This document shows positions 1 to 8,780 of a stretch of 64,000 bases of DNA, in pieces. The notes under the pieces were generated by a model. The model worked only from the letters and a program-made list of their open reading frames with translations, ran no database searches and had not been told where the DNA came from. The stretch's first letter is position 1; the number at the start of each line of letters is the position of its first letter. Source of the DNA: Cnuibacter physcomitrellae (GTDB lineage Bacteria; Actinomycetota; Actinomycetes; Actinomycetales; Microbacteriaceae); assembly GCF_014640535.1 (NCBI RefSeq), contig NZ_BMHD01000001.1, positions 684,214 to 748,213 on the forward strand. The letters are read 5' to 3'. Position numbers and translations under genes: made by a program.

Positions 1-1240
1 CGTGGTCGGCGGGCGTGAGACCGGTCTCCTCGAGCCGGTCCATGAGCGGAGCGGCGGGCTTGTCGCCCTCGATCCAGCCGAGGAACTGCCAGATCGCCCG
101 GAAGTCGTCGACGTCGTTGATGAGCGGGGTCCCGGTCAGGGCCACCATCAGCGGGTCGCCGCCGGGGGCCGTGCGGCGGATGCGGTCGGCCAGGGCCAGC
201 ACGTTGCGGGACCGCAGCGAGTTGAGGTTCTTGATGAAGTGGGCCTCGTCGATCACCATGCCCTTGAAGCCGAGGGAGCCGAGCCACGACAGGTGCCGGT
301 CGAGCACCTCGTAGTTGACGACGACGACGTCGGCGAACGCGTCGAGGTTCTCCCCGTCGCCGTGGACGACGGTGGCGCGGCGCTGCGGCGTCCAGATCTC
401 GACCTCGCGTGCCCAGTTCATCTTCACGACGTTCGGCACCACGGCCAGCAGCGGGTATGCATCCGCGACGGAGGCGGCGAGGAGCGACTGCGCGGTCTTC
501 CCCAGGCCGGGCTCGTCGGCGAGCAGGAACGTCCGGTGCCCCTCCTGCACGCTCATGAGGAAGCGGGCCTGATGCTTCATGAGCTCGTGGCCGTTCGGCG
601 AGAGCCGGTCGATGCGCGGCGCCTCGGGCAGCTCCATGCTCGCGGCCTGGCCGCCGGCGCCGTACTCGAACGCGCGGTAGAGCGGGCCGAGCAGCTCCCA
701 GTTGGCGAGACGCCCGACGGCATGCGGGCGAGCCGGGGTGAGGTCCGGCGCGAGGAACGGGTTCGCCAGGCGCCGGGCCTTGACGGAGGACGGGACGACC
801 TGACGCTCGGCCAGCTCCGGCGGGACCACGGTCGCCGCCTCGGTGAGCTGGGGCGCGGGCTCCTCCTCGGGCACGTCGTGACCGGCGTCGAGGAGGTACT
901 CGCGCCGGAGGCTCCGCGCGGCGGGCGAGACCGCGGCGTCGTTCTCGAGCAGTGCGATGAGGGAGGTGTCGCGGGCGGCGGTGCGCGCGAGGATCGAGGC
1001 GATCCCGTCGAGGCGCTTGAGCTGCTCGGCGCGATCGGCCTCGCTCAGCGTCTCGTCGGACTTGATCGAGGCCCGCTCCTCGCGCATGAGCAGGGCCACC
1101 ACGAGGAACTTCGTGCGGTTGGACGGCGAGACCTTCCCGCGGCCGGCCGCCGCCTCGACCTCGCGCACGCGGCGCGCGAGGATCGGGATGAGGCCCGTGT
1201 TGTCTGGGCTCTTCGTACGGCGTCCGCCGGACCTTGACAT
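1..1240 (-). CDS. SNF2-family DNA/RNA helicase, N-terminal part (runs off window start)
   Basis: The reverse strand reads open from the ATG at 1240 to the window edge (413 codons). The first 200 or so residues are a poorly recognisable N-terminal region. An ATPase core follows, with the Walker A motif DEPGLGKT at about residues 242-249, a VVPNVVKMNWAREVEIW block typical of SNF2 motif Ia, the DEAH box within VIDEAHFIKN and the LTGTPL motif III. These are the marks of SNF2/Swi2 ATP-dependent translocases, which remodel nucleic acid-protein complexes. The helicase C domain should lie beyond the window. The start is supported by the Shine-Dalgarno-like CAGGAGAA seven bases before the ATG. Specific substrate is unknown. 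Confidence 0.9.
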   Translation of the reverse strand, partial: MSRSGGRRTKSPDNTGLIPILARRVREVEAAAGRGKVSPSNRTKFLVVALLMREERASIKSDETLSEADRAEQLKRLDGIASILARTAARDTSLIALLENDAAVSPAARSLRREYLLDAGHDVPEEEPAPQLTEAATVVPPELAERQVVPSSVKARRLANPFLAPDLTPARPHAVGRLANWELLGPLYRAFEYGAGGQAASMELPEAPRIDRLSPNGHELMKHQARFLMSVQEGHRTFLLADEPGLGKTAQSLLAASVADAYPLLAVVPNVVKMNWAREVEIWTPQRRATVVHGDGENLDAFADVVVVNYEVLDRHLSWLGSLGFKGMVIDEAHFIKNLNSLRSRNVLALADRIRRTAPGGDPLMVALTGTPLINDVDDFRAIWQFLGWIEGDKPAAPLMDRLEETGLTPADH

Positions 1241-1421
1241 CGTTCTCCTGTGGAGGTGTGGCGTCGTCCCCGATCGACACGGGGACGGGAGAGCTGCCGG
1301 ATCGCGAGGGTCGTACGATCGGCCGCTGAGTGACGGGAGCCGGGGCCGAGCGAGCACGAGACGTGGTCGGCGCGAAAGATCGACTGGATCCGTCGGAGTC
1401 GATTCTACGGCAGTCGGACGC

Positions 1422-1766
1422 TCAGCGCCTCTCGGCGGGCCGTGGCACCTTGATGAGGATCCCGCTGGCCACGAACACGGCCGCGGCCGCGATGTGCAGC
1501 GCCTGGAAGACGAGCGTGTCGAGGTCGATCGGGAGCACGGGGTTCCACACCACGGCGATCGGCACGAGCCCGAGCAGCCACCACCACTGGCGGGCCTGGA
1601 GGGCGAAGACGCACATGATGAGCGCGAGGATGCTCACGAGGTAGCGGCCCAGCGTGAACCAGTCGGAGTCGACTACGGCGACGAAGGCCATCAGCACGAC
1701 CGCGCCGAGGAGTCCCGGGGCCAACGCGGGCCGGGTGAAGGCGGGGGTGGTCTGCCTGGTGCTCAT
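1422..1766 (-). CDS. small four-helix membrane protein of unknown function
   Basis: A 114-residue protein with four hydrophobic stretches (about residues 17-32, 42-57, 62-76 and 86-106), a short polar N terminus and a basic C terminus. The motif VVWNPVLPIDL between helices 3 and 4 resembles small actinobacterial membrane proteins of the DUF6804 kind, but I cannot confirm the family. A TAGGAT hexamer at 1776-1781 sits nine bases upstream of the ATG, so the mRNA is probably leaderless or nearly so. It is divergent from the next gene, with only 39 bases between the two starts. Confidence 0.6.
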   Translation of the reverse strand: MSTRQTTPAFTRPALAPGLLGAVVLMAFVAVVDSDWFTLGRYLVSILALIMCVFALQARQWWWLLGLVPIAVVWNPVLPIDLDTLVFQALHIAAAAVFVASGILIKVPRPAERR

Positions 1767-1793
1767 CTCTCGCCAATCCTACGTGCCCCTCGA

Positions 1794-1799
1794 TATGGT
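1794..1799 (+). promoter_or_regulatory. -10 hexamer TATGGT of a leaderless start
   Basis: Six bases separate it from the ATG at 1806; no Shine-Dalgarno sequence. Decides the start of the 132-residue protein in an open frame. Confidence 0.5.
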
Positions 1800-1805
1800 G
1801 ATGGC

Positions 1806-2204
1806 ATGAGCATCCCCTCGGTCCCCGGCACCTCTCCGTATGCCGGGCCGCAAGGCCTCTGGACGGCAGACCCGGAAGAGCTTGCGGCCCGCCTGTTCGT
1901 CACCGTGTTCGCCGGCCAGGGGGCCGTTCCGCTCCCCCAGCGCGACATCTCCGACGTGTACGCCATCCTCGCGTCGCTGGGCGGCTACTCGCTGCCCGAC
2001 GTCCGTTCGGGCAACACGCAGCCCCTGGGGCTGACGGTCCAGCTCGCGCAGGAGTGCATCCTGCTGTGGGAGCGCGCCACGGTCGCCACCCGGCTGAGCG
2101 CGGGCAGCGGACCGGTCGCCCAGACCATCACGATGCTCCGCTTCGGACCGGGCGTGCTCGGCGCGAGCGACCCGGTCGCCGCGCTCAAGGCCCGCCTCAA
2201 GTGA
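1806..2204 (+). CDS. hypothetical protein, 132 aa
   Basis: The reading frame is open far upstream, but the ATG at 1806 is preceded by TATGGT exactly six bases away, which fits a leaderless start. The product is soluble-looking, with no signal peptide or membrane segment. It starts with a Ser/Pro/Gly-rich stretch of about 20 residues, then a mixed alpha/beta-like body (LWTADPEELAARLF, VYAILASLGGYSL) and an Arg/Lys tail. I recognise no family. Codon use is the same as in neighbours, which favours a real gene. It lies 28 bases before the M20 peptidase and may be cotranscribed with it. Confidence 0.6.
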   Translation: MSIPSVPGTSPYAGPQGLWTADPEELAARLFVTVFAGQGAVPLPQRDISDVYAILASLGGYSLPDVRSGNTQPLGLTVQLAQECILLWERATVATRLSAGSGPVAQTITMLRFGPGVLGASDPVAALKARLK

Positions 2205-2232
2205 CCCTGTCGCCTTCTCCTCGGCGCCTCGG

Positions 2233-3567
2233 GTGACCGCACCCGACGACGCGGTCGGGCGACTCCGCGAGCTCCTCCGCATCCCCACCGTCTCGAGACC
2301 GGACGTGTCCGATCTCGACACCGACGCGTTCGCCTCGTTCCGGTCCACCGTCCAGGCGCTCTACCCCGCGCTCCACGCCGCGGCGGAGCGGGAGCTCGTC
2401 CTCGAGCACACGCTGCTCTACCGCTGGCCGGGAGCCGCCGAGGGCCCCGCGACCGTGCTCATGGCCCACTACGACGTGGTCGCCGCGCCCGACGAGGGGT
2501 GGACGCATCCGCCGTTCGCCGCCGAGCTCGTGGGCGACGGCGCCCAGCAGGAGCTGTGGGGTCGGGGCGCGCTCGACGACAAGGACTCCGTGGCCGCAAT
2601 CCTCGAGGGCGCCGAGGCGCTCGCCGAGACGGGCTTCGTCCCCGCGCACGACGTCTACCTCCTGTTCGGACACGACGAGGAGACGAACGGGACCGGCGCC
2701 CGCGAGGCCGCTCGGCTCCTCGAGGCACGAGGGGTGCGCATCGGGCTCGTCCTCGACGAGGGCGGCGCCGTGGTCGACGGGGTCTTCCCGACGGTCGACC
2801 GTCCCCTCGCGGTCGTGGGGGTCAGCGAGAAGACCACCACGATGATCGAGCTGCGTGTGGAGCAGCAGGGTGGCCACGCCTCCACGCCGCCGCGCGAGAC
2901 GGCGACGTCGCGACTCGCGCGGGCGATCGTGCGGATGAACGCGCATCCGTTCCCCGCGACGCTCAATCCGCCGATCGAGCGGATGCTGCGAACGATCGCG
3001 CCCCACGCTCGGGGGATCGTCCGGTTCGTGCTCTCCCGCCCGAGGCTCTTCCGTCCCCTGCTGCTCCAGCTGCTGACGAGGATCGGCGTCGAGACGAGCG
3101 CCCTCCTGCGCACCACGGCCGTCGCGACGATGCTCTCCGCGGGCCACGCACAGAACGCGCTCGCCGAGTCGGCGACCGCGGTGGTGAACGCGCGCGTGGC
3201 CATCGACTCCGACACTGCACGCACCGTCCGCAGGCTGAAGCGGGTCATCGCCGACGACGGGGTGACGATCAGGGTGCTCCAGGCCGCCCGCCCCTCGGCG
3301 GTCTCCGCGATGGACGGACCGGGATGGGACCTGGTCGCCGAGACCATCACCGCGGTCTACCCCGACGCGGTGGTGGTGCCGTACGTGCAGACCGGCGCCA
3401 CCGACTCGAGGCAGTTCTCGCACCTCTCCCCCACCGTGTACCGGTTCAGCCCCTTCCACATGACCGCCGAGGAGCGAGCCGCCCTCCACGCGAAGGACGA
3501 GCGCATCCACGTCGGCGCCTACCTGACGGGCATCGCGTTCTTCGAGAGGCTGATCGCGCGCCTCTGA
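2233..3567 (+). CDS. M20 family metallopeptidase (carboxypeptidase/deacylase type)
   Basis: A 444-residue GTG-start protein with the M20/M28 di-zinc layout: MAHYDVV gives metal ligand His79 with Asp81, RGALDDK (about 114-120) carries the bridging Asp, GHDEETNG (about 142-149) supplies the general-base Glu and the next metal-ligand Glu, and HMTAEERA near the C terminus fits the last His ligand. A dimerisation lid domain lies between. The family hydrolyses small peptides or N-acyl amino acids; its architecture resembles PM20D1/carboxypeptidase S-like enzymes. No signal peptide is present, so it is probably cytoplasmic. The substrate cannot be told from sequence. The 3' end faces the SGNH hydrolase with 12 bases between stops. 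Confidence 0.88.
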   Translation: MTAPDDAVGRLRELLRIPTVSRPDVSDLDTDAFASFRSTVQALYPALHAAAERELVLEHTLLYRWPGAAEGPATVLMAHYDVVAAPDEGWTHPPFAAELVGDGAQQELWGRGALDDKDSVAAILEGAEALAETGFVPAHDVYLLFGHDEETNGTGAREAARLLEARGVRIGLVLDEGGAVVDGVFPTVDRPLAVVGVSEKTTTMIELRVEQQGGHASTPPRETATSRLARAIVRMNAHPFPATLNPPIERMLRTIAPHARGIVRFVLSRPRLFRPLLLQLLTRIGVETSALLRTTAVATMLSAGHAQNALAESATAVVNARVAIDSDTARTVRRLKRVIADDGVTIRVLQAARPSAVSAMDGPGWDLVAETITAVYPDAVVVPYVQTGATDSRQFSHLSPTVYRFSPFHMTAEERAALHAKDERIHVGAYLTGIAFFERLIARL

Positions 3568-3579
3568 GACGCCAGGGGG

Positions 3580-4158
3580 CTAGGAGAGCTCGCCGAGCTC
3601 CGGCAGCCGGATGGGCCGGCTCGACGGCGGGAGGTCGCGGACCCGTTCGACGCCCGGGACGAGCTCGGTGAGCCACGCCTCGTACCCCGCCTCGTTGAGG
3701 TGCAGCCCGTCGTCGGTGTAGGCGTCGTTCAGGCTGCCGTCCTCGAGGGCCATCACGGGCCAGAGGTCGAGGTAGTGCGCCTTCACGGTGGCGGCGAACT
3801 GCCAGACGTGGCGGTTGATCTCGCGGAGGAACTCGGCGTACTCCGCGCCGCGCGGGAGGACCGACTGCACCAGGATGCGCGCATCCGGAAGGGCCTGACG
3901 GAGCATCACGAGGATCGTCTCGATGTTCCGCACCACCTGCTCGACGGCGCGCCGGTTGGCCACGTCGTTGGTGCCGATGAGGAGCACGACCGTGTCGGGG
4001 TCGAGCGCGGTGACCTCGTCGAGGCGCTCGATGAGCCCCTCCGTGGTGTCGCCGCCCCGGCCGAGGTTCACCGCCTCGACGTCGGGGAACCACTCCTGCC
4101 AGCGACCACCCTCCGTGAGGCTGTCTCCGGCGAAGACGATGGTGGGCTTCTCGGTCAT
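3580..4158 (-). CDS. SGNH/GDSL-type hydrolase
   Basis: A 192-residue protein with the four SGNH blocks: GDSLTE at residues 11-16 (nucleophile Ser13), LGRGGDTT (block II Gly), LIGTNDV (block III Asn) and DDGLHLN near residue 157 (catalytic Asp and His). There is no signal peptide, so it acts in the cytosol or on intracellular esters; the family includes lysophospholipase and acyl esterase activities (TesA/PAF-acetylhydrolase-like fold). Its ATG overlaps the stop of the upstream oxidoreductase gene (ATGA at 4155-4158), implying translational coupling. The natural substrate is unknown. Confidence 0.88.
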   Translation of the reverse strand: MTEKPTIVFAGDSLTEGGRWQEWFPDVEAVNLGRGGDTTEGLIERLDEVTALDPDTVVLLIGTNDVANRRAVEQVVRNIETILVMLRQALPDARILVQSVLPRGAEYAEFLREINRHVWQFAATVKAHYLDLWPVMALEDGSLNDAYTDDGLHLNEAGYEAWLTELVPGVERVRDLPPSSRPIRLPELGELS

Positions 4159-5708
4159 CGGGTGCCTCCTCTTCGGGCGGGTCCGGTGGGGGTGCTCTCC
4201 ATCCTCTCGGGCTCGTCGCCCCGATGCAAAGCGGCCGTCTCGCGATCCGCGGCCAGGGCGGACTCCGTGATGCGGTTGGCCATGCCGTTGAAGATGATGC
4301 CGTGGAAGGGCAGGATCGCGAACCAGTACAGGCGACCGCCGAGTCCCTTCGGGAAGAAGACGGCGCGCTGGTGGTATCGCGATCCCGTGCCCGTCGGCTC
4401 GACGCTCATCTCGAGCCAGGCCCGGCCCGGCACACGCATCTCGGCGCGGAGCCGCAGCGACCGGGGCCGGTCGATCTCCTCGACGCGCCAGAAGTCGAGG
4501 GCGTCGCCGATGGCGAGCCTGCGCGGATCCCGTCGGCCGCGCCGGAGCCCGACACCGCCCACGACCTTGTCCATCCAGCCCCGCAGCGCCCAGGCCAGCG
4601 GGAAGGAGTACCAGCCGTTCTCACCACCGATGCCCTCCACGACGGTCCAGACGGCCTCCGGGGAGGCGTCGGTCGTCCGGTCCTTCACGTCGGTGTAGAC
4701 CGTGTGGCCGGCCCAGTCGGGATCGCTCGGCAGCGGATCGGCCGGCGCGCCCTGCACGTCGGAGTCCTGCCAGCTCGTCTCGACCTCGCCGTCGCGGGTC
4801 TTCTGCAGCGCTCGGCGCACGGCCAGGCGGTACGGCGAGAGTCCCTCTTCCGGATCCGGGATCCAGCGGGCGATGTCGTGCTCCCGGGCGACGCACTCGT
4901 ACTGCAGGCTGGCGATGATGGGCACCGCGAGCGACCGCGGGATGGGCGTGACGAGGTTAACCCACTGCGAGGCGAGCCAGGGCGTGAAGACGGGGAGCGA
5001 AGCGATCGGACGCTGGTGGAGTCCCGCTTCGAGCGCGTACCCGTTCATCATCTGGCCGTACCGCAGCACATCCGGGCCGCCGATGTCGAAGGTGCGGTTC
5101 ACCTCCGGCGGCAGGTCCGCCGCCGCCACGAGGTAGTAGAGCACGTCGCGGATCGCGATGGGCTGGATGCGGTTGCGCACCCAGCGGGGCGCGGGCATGT
5201 ACGGGAGAACCTCGGTGAGGTGGCGGATCATCTCGAACGACGTCGACCCGGATCCGATGATGACCCCGGCCTGGAGCGCCGCCGTCGGGACGCCGGAGGC
5301 GAGGAGCACCTCACCCACCCGGGTCCGGGAGCGCAGGTGCGGGCTCAGCTCCTCGCCGTCCGGGTGCAGGCCGCCCAGGTACACGATGCGGCCCACGCCC
5401 GCGGACTCCGCGGCCTCGGCGACGCCACGGGCCGCGTCCTCCTCGGCCTGCTCGAAGTCGCCGCCCGAGCCCATCGAGTGCACCAGGTAGTAGAGCACGT
5501 CGACGTCGGCGACGGCCTGCGCGACGGCGTCGCGATCCCCGAGGTCGCCGACGGCCACCTCGACCTCATCGGCCCACGGCACGTCTCGGAGCTTCTGGGG
5601 GTTCCGCACCAGCACCCGCACGGTGAACCCCGCCTCGAGCAGTCGAGGCACGAGCCTGCCGCCCACGTATCCGGATGCGCCGGTCACCAGCGCGCGTCGA
5701 GTCGTCAT
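4155..5708 (-). CDS. NAD(P)-binding epimerase-like protein with C-terminal DUF2867 domain
   Basis: The N-terminal half is an atypical/extended SDR: VTGASGYVGGRL gives the GxxGxxG dinucleotide motif, followed by VRNPQKL, VGDLGD and the YYLVHSMG stretch. The last 180 or so residues match the DUF2867 pattern of a helix-grip lipid-binding-like fold (NGWYSFPLAWALRGWMD, LDFWRVEEI). This two-domain fusion is common in actinobacteria; the reaction is not established. I prefer the ATG at 5708 over the in-frame GTG at 5717: a TAGCGT hexamer at 5718-5723 abuts the GTG, so a transcript would begin at or just before the ATG. It is coupled to the SGNH hydrolase downstream. Confidence 0.85.
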   Translation of the reverse strand: MTTRRALVTGASGYVGGRLVPRLLEAGFTVRVLVRNPQKLRDVPWADEVEVAVGDLGDRDAVAQAVADVDVLYYLVHSMGSGGDFEQAEEDAARGVAEAAESAGVGRIVYLGGLHPDGEELSPHLRSRTRVGEVLLASGVPTAALQAGVIIGSGSTSFEMIRHLTEVLPYMPAPRWVRNRIQPIAIRDVLYYLVAAADLPPEVNRTFDIGGPDVLRYGQMMNGYALEAGLHQRPIASLPVFTPWLASQWVNLVTPIPRSLAVPIIASLQYECVAREHDIARWIPDPEEGLSPYRLAVRRALQKTRDGEVETSWQDSDVQGAPADPLPSDPDWAGHTVYTDVKDRTTDASPEAVWTVVEGIGGENGWYSFPLAWALRGWMDKVVGGVGLRRGRRDPRRLAIGDALDFWRVEEIDRPRSLRLRAEMRVPGRAWLEMSVEPTGTGSRYHQRAVFFPKGLGGRLYWFAILPFHGIIFNGMANRITESALAADRETAALHRGDEPERMESTPTGPARRGGTR

Positions 5709-5749
5709 GTCCCTCACACGCTAGCCCCGACCGCCCGGACCCGCTCGCC

Positions 5750-6964
5750 TCAGCGTCGTCGCTCGTCCTCCAGGAGGACCGGGCGCGAGACCACGACGCC
5801 GACGATCGCCGAGGACGCCCCGACCGCACCCAGCACGACGAGGGGGACGGTCCACGCGCCCGTGGCCTCGTGGAGCACGCCGACCAGCAGGGGGCCGAGC
5901 GCGCTCAGCGCGTACCCGCCTCCCTGCACGAACGCGCTCAACGCGACGGCGCCCTCGTGGGTCCTCGTCCGCAGCGAGATGAGCGCGAGCGACAGCGGGA
6001 AGAGCAGCGGACCGAGGCCGATGAGCGCGACCCACAGCCAGATGGCGGAGGACGGGGCGAGCAGCAGCCCCAGGTATCCGGCGACGTAGAACCCGGACCC
6101 CGTCAGGATGAGAGGGAGCACGGAGCGCATCCGCGCCGCCAGGACGGGGACCAGCAGCGCCGCGGGCAGTCCCATCACGGCGAAGAGCGACAGCAGAGCG
6201 CCCGCCTGCTGGTCGGTGACACCGGCGACGTCCGTCAGCACCTCGGGCATCCACGCGAACATCGCGTACGCGTTGAAGCCGGTGGCCGCGAACATCGCCA
6301 GCAGCGACCACGCCACGACCGATCGGTGGACCCGTCCGTTCCAGGCGCGCTCGGGGACGTCCGCCTCCGGATCCGTCGCGCGCGCCCGCCGGCCCTCGCG
6401 GACGAGCAGGAGGATCCAGGGGATCATCGTCGCGACGGCGAGCACGCCCCAGATGCTCAACTCGAACCGCCAGCCCGCGGCATCCGCCACCGGCACGGCG
6501 ACGAGCGGCGGCACCGTCGCCCCGATCGCGAGGGCGGTGGCGTAGACGCTCGTCATCAGCCCGATGCGCTCCGGGAAGTACTTCTTGGTCAGCGGCGGTA
6601 GCAGGACGTTGGCGACCCCCATCCCGGCGAACGTGATCACGCTGCCCAGCAGGAGCACGGGGTACGACGTCGCGAGTCCCCGGACGACGTCGCCCAGGCC
6701 TATGGCGGCCAGGGCCACGACGAGCAGCGCCTCGATGCCCAAGCGTCGCTGGAGCGGCGGGGTCAGCAGACCGAACGCGGCGAAGCAGAGCGGCGGCAGC
6801 ATCCCCAGGATGCCGAGGCCGGCCGCGCTGAGCGGGATGTCGGCGCCCACCTCGTCGACGACCGGCGACAGGGCGGCCACCGAGGTGCGGAGGTTCAACG
6901 CGAGGACCACGATGCCGACGAGCGCCAGCACCCCGCCGGCCCGGCGGCGAGCCGTCTCGCTCAC
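5750..6964 (-). CDS. MFS transporter, CynX/NimT-like
   Basis: A 404-residue protein with about twelve hydrophobic helices in two blocks of six separated by a charged central loop (VREGRRARATDPEADVPERA). Helix 1 has LALNLRTSVAALSPVVDE, a pattern typical of the cyanate/2-nitroimidazole (CynX/NimT) branch of the major facilitator superfamily. These are proton-linked inner-membrane carriers, often exporters. The substrate cannot be inferred. It ends 41 bases before the oxidoreductase start and begins ten bases after the ribF stop, so it probably belongs to the same transcript as ribF. Confidence 0.85.
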   Translation of the reverse strand: MSETARRRAGGVLALVGIVVLALNLRTSVAALSPVVDEVGADIPLSAAGLGILGMLPPLCFAAFGLLTPPLQRRLGIEALLVVALAAIGLGDVVRGLATSYPVLLLGSVITFAGMGVANVLLPPLTKKYFPERIGLMTSVYATALAIGATVPPLVAVPVADAAGWRFELSIWGVLAVATMIPWILLLVREGRRARATDPEADVPERAWNGRVHRSVVAWSLLAMFAATGFNAYAMFAWMPEVLTDVAGVTDQQAGALLSLFAVMGLPAALLVPVLAARMRSVLPLILTGSGFYVAGYLGLLLAPSSAIWLWVALIGLGPLLFPLSLALISLRTRTHEGAVALSAFVQGGGYALSALGPLLVGVLHEATGAWTVPLVVLGAVGASSAIVGVVVSRPVLLEDERRR

Positions 6965-6974
6965 GCGGCGGGCG

Positions 6975-7904
6975 TCACGAGAGCATCTCGCGGATGCGCC
7001 GGACGTCGTCGTCCATCTGCGCGATGAGCGGCTCGACCCCCGTGAAGCGCACCTGACCGCGCACGCGGTGCAGGAAGGCGACCTCGACGAGATGGTCGTA
7101 CAGGTCGAGCTCGCGGTCGAGCACGTAGGCCTCCACCTGCTTGGGAGGCACGCCCTCGAAGGTCGGGTTGCTGCCCACGGAGATCGCGGCCGGGTACACC
7201 CGGTCGCCGTCGGTGAGCGTGCCGGCGTAGACGCCGTCGTCGGGGATCAGCCCCTCGCAGTCCGGGGAGAGGTTCGCCGTCGGGTAGCCGAGCTCGCGTC
7301 CGCGGGCGGCCCCGTGCACGACCACGCCGCGCACCGAGGGGGCCCGCCCGAGCAGCTCCGTCGCGCCCTCCACGTCGCCCTCGGCGAGCAGCTCGCGGAT
7401 CCAGGTCGACGACACCTTTCGGTCGCCCTCCGGCCGCACGTCGGCGACGACGTCGACCTCGAAGCCGAGTGCCGGGGCCAGGCTCCGCAGCGTGTCGATG
7501 GACCCCGCGCCCTTCGCCCCGAAGCGGAAGTCCTCGCCGACCATGACGAACTGGGCTCCGCAGACGTCGCGGAGGACCCGGGCGGCGAACTCCTCCGGGC
7601 TCATCGCGGCGAGCGTGGCGTCGAAGGGCAGCAGGAGCGTCGCCTCGACCCCGGCCTCGGCGATGAGGTCGAGCCGCTGGGCGTTGCTCACCAGGGGCGC
7701 CGGACGGGCGGCGGGATCGAGGTGCGCGAGGGGATGGCGGTCGAACGTCACCACGACGCTCGTCAGACCGCGTCGGCGGGCGACGCCCACGAGCTCGTCG
7801 ATGACGGCTCGATGTCCGCGGTGGAGGCCGTCGAACTTGCCGATCGTGACGGCGCTCGGTCCGAACCCGCTCGGGACCTCCTCGAGCGACCGGAAGACCT
7901 TCAT
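6975..7904 (-). CDS. ribF: bifunctional riboflavin kinase / FAD synthetase
   Basis: A 309-residue enzyme of flavin synthesis: the C-terminal domain phosphorylates riboflavin to FMN and the N-terminal adenylyltransferase makes FAD. The N-terminal half shows GKFDGLHRGH (nucleotidyl-transferase HxGH motif) and VGEDFRFGAKGAG; the C-terminal half has the flavokinase motif GYPTANLS followed by DGVYAGTL and NPTFEG. The frame is open upstream, but the start MKVFRSL at 7904 matches the family and overlaps the stop of the upstream membrane-protein gene by ATGA (7901-7904). Length is normal for bacterial RibF. Confidence 0.96.
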   Translation of the reverse strand: MKVFRSLEEVPSGFGPSAVTIGKFDGLHRGHRAVIDELVGVARRRGLTSVVVTFDRHPLAHLDPAARPAPLVSNAQRLDLIAEAGVEATLLLPFDATLAAMSPEEFAARVLRDVCGAQFVMVGEDFRFGAKGAGSIDTLRSLAPALGFEVDVVADVRPEGDRKVSSTWIRELLAEGDVEGATELLGRAPSVRGVVVHGAARGRELGYPTANLSPDCEGLIPDDGVYAGTLTDGDRVYPAAISVGSNPTFEGVPPKQVEAYVLDRELDLYDHLVEVAFLHRVRGQVRFTGVEPLIAQMDDDVRRIREMLS

Positions 7905-8344
7905 GCCTGCGACCGCCTCGTGCGGTAGAGCCAGAGCATCCCGAGCACGGGCAGCACCAGGGGCACGAACAGGTAGCCCATCCCGAACCAGGACCACACG
8001 GACGCGTGGGCGAAGAGCTCGGGATGCGTGAGGCTCAGAGTGCCGACCGTGAGCACGCCCACCAGCTCGAAGGAGATGGTGATCCACGCCACCCGGTACC
8101 AGACCCGTCCGGGCGCGATCAGGGCGATGGTGGCCACGATGTAGACGACGGCCGCCAGGGCCGAGAGCGAGTACGCGACGGGCGCGTCGTCGAACTCCCG
8201 CACGATCTGGACGAACGAGCGCCCGGTCGCGGCGAGGGCGAGGATGCCGTACACGACGACGAGCACCAGGCCGATGCCCCTGGCGCGAGGACGACGCTGC
8301 TTCGGAGTGCTCTCGACGGGAGCTGCGGGGTTCTGGGTCGCCAT
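7901..8344 (-). CDS. four-helix membrane protein of unknown function
   Basis: A 147-residue protein with a polar, Pro/Arg-rich N terminus of about 22 residues and four predicted membrane helices (about 23-44, 58-79, 85-105 and 117-138), ending in the basic tail YRTRRSQA. I recognise no named family. It overlaps ribF by four bases, so it is translationally coupled to a flavin enzyme, but nothing in the sequence ties it to flavins. A TAGACT hexamer lies ten bases upstream of the ATG, suggesting a very short leader. Confidence 0.75.
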   Translation of the reverse strand: MATQNPAAPVESTPKQRRPRARGIGLVLVVVYGILALAATGRSFVQIVREFDDAPVAYSLSALAAVVYIVATIALIAPGRVWYRVAWITISFELVGVLTVGTLSLTHPELFAHASVWSWFGMGYLFVPLVLPVLGMLWLYRTRRSQA

Positions 8345-8410
8345 GGCGGATACGAGTCTAGGCCATCGCCCGTTCCGCTCGGCGGCCCGCGCCCTGTGCG
8401 CCGAGGCCGG

Positions 8411-8779
8411 TCAGACGCCCTGGACGAGCCAGATCTGGTTCATGCGCCAGACCATGACCGCGATGGCCAGGCACACGGCGCCGATGACCACCGTGCTCCA
8501 CCGACTCCGCTCGACGAGCGCCCAGAAGCCGCCGGCGATCGGCAGCAGGATGGCCGACACCAGGTACACGTAGAACTCGAGGGGGTCCCCGCTCGGCGGG
8601 TTGCCGACCGCGGGCGCGATGAATGTCACGACGAGCTGCACGATCAGCAGCAGCTCCACCAGCGCCAGGGCGCCCATCGTGAGGTCGCTCGGCACGCGTC
8701 GCAGGAGGCCGAGGACGACGCAGAGGATGCCCGCTGCCACGGCGATCAGGACCTGCGCGATGCTGAACCAGACGACCAC
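8411..8779 (-). CDS. four-helix membrane protein of unknown function
   Basis: A 122-residue GTG-start protein that is almost entirely hydrophobic: helices at about residues 5-24, 33-55, 67-87 and 94-112. The loop after helix 2 (GNPPSGDPLEFY) and the RMNQIW stretch in the last helix are the only distinctive polar parts. It starts one base after the truB stop and is presumably cotranscribed. No family recognised. The N terminus VVWFSIAQ has no signal peptidase site, so the protein is probably integral. Confidence 0.72.
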   Translation of the reverse strand: MVVWFSIAQVLIAVAAGILCVVLGLLRRVPSDLTMGALALVELLLIVQLVVTFIAPAVGNPPSGDPLEFYVYLVSAILLPIAGGFWALVERSRWSTVVIGAVCLAIAVMVWRMNQIWLVQGV

Positions 8780-8780
8780 G

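Noticed and set aside
1241-1421. Small gene between the SNF2 helicase and the DUF6804-like gene
   Set aside because: Short frames exist but have no start signal or recognisable product. The palindrome TCGTACGA near 1313 is isolated.
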